Assembly: GCA_903898725.1 (NCBI GenBank)
Contig: CAIUGQ010000200.1
Span: forward strand, 1-9,500
DNA length: 9,500 nt
Reading direction: 5' to 3'
DNA from: an uncultured Burkholderiales bacterium
GTDB taxonomy: Bacteria > Pseudomonadota > Gammaproteobacteria > Burkholderiales > Burkholderiaceae_E
Shown here in pieces: positions 7,869 to 9,500 of the stretch. Under the pieces are notes generated by a model, which was not told the DNA's origin, made no database searches, and worked only from the letters and a program-made list of their open reading frames with translations. Numbering within the stretch: position 1 is the first letter of the stretch; every line of letters begins with the position of its first letter. A program made the translations under genes and the position numbers.

Positions 7869-9359
7869 TTAGTGCAGGGCGTCGCGCGCGGCCTCATCCA
7901 GTTGGCGCGAAAATCGAACGCGGACCTCGCCGCCGGTGCTGTCGATCACCTTGGCCCACACCTCGCGGGGCGGCTCGCCGCCCGCTCCCGCGTCGAGCAG
8001 GATCCTAAGGTCCGCGAGCGGCGCCAGTGCGACCGCGGTGCGCAGGACGCCGTCGCGCCCGCCGGCGCGCAGCAGCAGCCCGTTGCGCGGCGCGCCGTCG
8101 GTGCGCTTGCCCTGGGCTTCCCAGAACCGCAGCGCGCGCGGCGGATCCAGCGTGCGCATCGGCGTCGACCGCCCCGGGTCCGCCGGCAGGCTCGCGCCGC
8201 CCTCGCCGTCGAGCGCCGTCAGTTCCCAGGCCACGAGGTCGCGCTGGAAGCCCTTGGCCTGGAAGCGCAGGTCCCGGCCCACGCGGGCCCGCGGCCCGAT
8301 GGCGGCACGGGTCGCCTCCGACACCAGCACCTGGCCGCCGACGCTCTGCGACTCGATGCGGGCGGTCAGGTTGACGTTGCTGCCGACCACGCCGTACTTG
8401 GCCCGCAGGTCGGAGCCGATGTTGCCCACCACCACCTCGCCGGTGTGCAGCGCGATGCCCATCTCCAGCAGCGGCAGGCCGTCGCGAGCCCCGTGCTCGT
8501 TCACCTCCTGCAGCGCATGCTGCATCGCCAGTGCGCAGCGCGCGGCCCGCCACGCGTCGTCGTCGCCGGCGAGCGGCGCACCGAAGATCGCCAGGATCGC
8601 GTCGCCGATGAACTCGTCGATCGTGCCCCGGTGCGCCGCGATGACCCGGCTCATCGCGCCGAGGTAGGCGTTGAGCAGCCGCATCACGTCGGTCGCGGGC
8701 AGCCGGTCGCTGGTGGACGTGAAGTCGCGCAGGTCGGCCATCAGGATCGTCACCACGCGGCTCTCGCCGCCCAGGCGCAGGCCCTCGGGCGAATCGAGCA
8801 GCTCGCTCACCACTTCGTCCGACAGGTAGCGCCCGAAGGTCTTCTGGATGAAGCTGTTGCGCAGCTCGAGCTCTGCGGCCTGCCGGGCGATCTGCGCATG
8901 GCTGACGCGCAGCGCCTCCTGGCTCTCGGTGAGGGCCTGCATCGCCAGCCGGCGCATCGCCGCATTCCGGTAGGCCTCGGAGTGATAGCGGATGCGCGCG
9001 ATCAGCTCGACGGCGCTGGGCAGCTTCACCAGGTAGTCGTTGGCGCCGAGGCGGAAGGCCTCGGCCTTGATTGCCGGCTCCTCCTTGGTCGAGAGCACGA
9101 CAACCGGCACCTCACGGGTGGCATCGGCGCGCTTGAGCTGGCGCAGCAGCTCCAGCCCGTCCACCCCGGGCATCATCAGGTCCTGCAGGATGACCGTGGG
9201 CTGCAGCGCCGCGGCCGTCGCGATCGCCTCGTGCGCATCCGCGCAATGGTGGAACGCGAGGTGTGTCTCCTGCTCGAGCAGCTCGCGCACCTTCTCGCCG
9301 ATGATCGGCTGGTCGTCGATCAGCAGCACCACGATGTTCGGGCGACGGGGCGGGGTCAT
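7869..9359 (-). CDS. Response regulator with class III adenylate/guanylate cyclase output
   Basis: A 496-residue protein, the predicted output of the pathway. Residues about 8-127 are a receiver with Asp15/Asp16, phosphoacceptor Asp60 (VILQDLMMPGVDG), Ser90 in VVLSTKEEP and Lys112 in GANDYLVKLP; these motifs and the following ELIARIRYHSEAY strongly resemble WspR. A coiled-coil-like linker (about 130-170) leads to a class III cyclase domain (about 196-380): metal-binding Asp209 (ADLRDFTS) and Asp253 (EFIGDAILAIFG), and the Asn330/Arg334 pair (NVNLTAR) are present, so it should be active. The base-selecting positions are Glu249 and Gly323 rather than the Lys/Asp or Lys/Thr usual in adenylate cyclases, which hints at GTP as substrate. 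Residues about 405-496 form a further beta-rich region, possibly a degenerate PilZ-like domain. The ATG at 9359 begins just before the receiver. An in-frame ATG at 9440 would overlap the upstream gene and add 27 unconserved residues, so it is rejected. The RBS is weak. The stop is TAA. Confidence 0.95.
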   Translation of the reverse strand: MTPPRRPNIVVLLIDDQPIIGEKVRELLEQETHLAFHHCADAHEAIATAAALQPTVILQDLMMPGVDGLELLRQLKRADATREVPVVVLSTKEEPAIKAEAFRLGANDYLVKLPSAVELIARIRYHSEAYRNAAMRRLAMQALTESQEALRVSHAQIARQAAELELRNSFIQKTFGRYLSDEVVSELLDSPEGLRLGGESRVVTILMADLRDFTSTSDRLPATDVMRLLNAYLGAMSRVIAAHRGTIDEFIGDAILAIFGAPLAGDDDAWRAARCALAMQHALQEVNEHGARDGLPLLEMGIALHTGEVVVGNIGSDLRAKYGVVGSNVNLTARIESQSVGGQVLVSEATRAAIGPRARVGRDLRFQAKGFQRDLVAWELTALDGEGGASLPADPGRSTPMRTLDPPRALRFWEAQGKRTDGAPRNGLLLRAGGRDGVLRTAVALAPLADLRILLDAGAGGEPPREVWAKVIDSTGGEVRVRFSRQLDEAARDALH

Positions 9360-9366
9360 GCAGGAC

Positions 9367-9500
9367 TCATCGGCGGCGTGACACGGTCCACGCCACCGAA
9401 GTGTCCCCGACCTCGATCTCCAGCGCCATCCGAGGGTCATGCGAGGCGAGCGCGCCCTCCCAGAGACCGCTCCACGCCCCGATCGCCGCGGTCCTGAGCG
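9367..9500 (-). CDS. 3' end of an unidentified upstream gene (partial)
   Basis: An open frame runs in from the window edge and stops with TGA at 9369-9367, giving 43 residues that include IGAWSGLWEGALASHDP and end in WTVSRRR. The composition (Trp, alternating hydrophobic and charged residues, ALEIEVGD) looks like a real protein terminus with a final beta strand, unlike the Arg-rich alternative frames. It ends seven bases before the cyclase ATG and lies on the same strand, so it is probably the preceding gene of the same operon. I cannot assign a family from this tail. CheB or CheR are possibilities by context only; nothing in the residues supports either. Confidence 0.6.
   Translation of the reverse strand, partial: LRTAAIGAWSGLWEGALASHDPRMALEIEVGDTSVAWTVSRRR

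Noticed and set aside
9360..9440. An upstream ATG at 9440 for the cyclase response regulator.
   Set aside because: It would overlap the preceding gene tail, and the 27 extra residues do not look like receiver sequence; the ATG at 9359 directly precedes the receiver.
6024..9497. A 3.4-kb open frame on the + strand opposite the CheW, MCP and cyclase genes.
   Set aside because: Same low-complexity His/Arg/Gln/Ala composition and no recognisable motif; it mirrors three well-supported genes on the - strand.

Overview
The window is very GC-rich, nearly fully coding DNA from a proteobacterium. GC content, codon use and the relatedness of the proteins suggest a betaproteobacterium of the Burkholderiales type, but this is inference; there is no rRNA or other taxonomic marker here.

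Layout. On the + strand, 4-2328 encodes one large membrane protein: a SulP-type anion transporter with a STAS domain and a C-terminal cyclic-nucleotide-binding (CNB) domain. A 97-bp convergent gap (2329-2425) holds two short tandem repeats. Everything from 2426 to the window end is on the - strand and reads as one compact operon, transcribed from high to low coordinates: the tail of an unidentified upstream gene (9500-9367), a response regulator with a class III nucleotide cyclase output (9359-7869), a membrane chemoreceptor/MCP (7832-6180), a first CheW (6178-5663), a second CheW with a four-cysteine N-terminus (5673-5026), and a CheA-type hybrid histidine kinase with two Hpt-like domains and a C-terminal receiver (5029-2426). 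The last five genes are separated by at most 36 bp, and three neighbours overlap or nearly touch.

How they work together. Receptor, both CheWs, the CheA-REC kinase and the receiver domain of the cyclase all carry sequence hallmarks of the Wsp surface-sensing pathway (WspA, WspB, WspD, WspE, WspR). In Wsp the output protein is a GGDEF diguanylate cyclase. Here the WspR-like receiver is joined to a class III adenylate/guanylate cyclase domain and a possible PilZ-like tail. The apparent logic is receptor array -> CheA phosphorylation -> cyclase -> cAMP or cGMP. The substrate-selecting residues (Glu and Gly) look more like a guanylate than an adenylate cyclase. The convergent SulP-STAS-CNB protein, with an intact phosphate-binding cassette for a cyclic nucleotide, is a plausible receiver of that signal. 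No CheR or CheB gene lies inside the cluster, so adaptation by methylation is either absent or encoded elsewhere. This Wsp-like chemosensory/cyclic nucleotide module is the most interesting content of the window.
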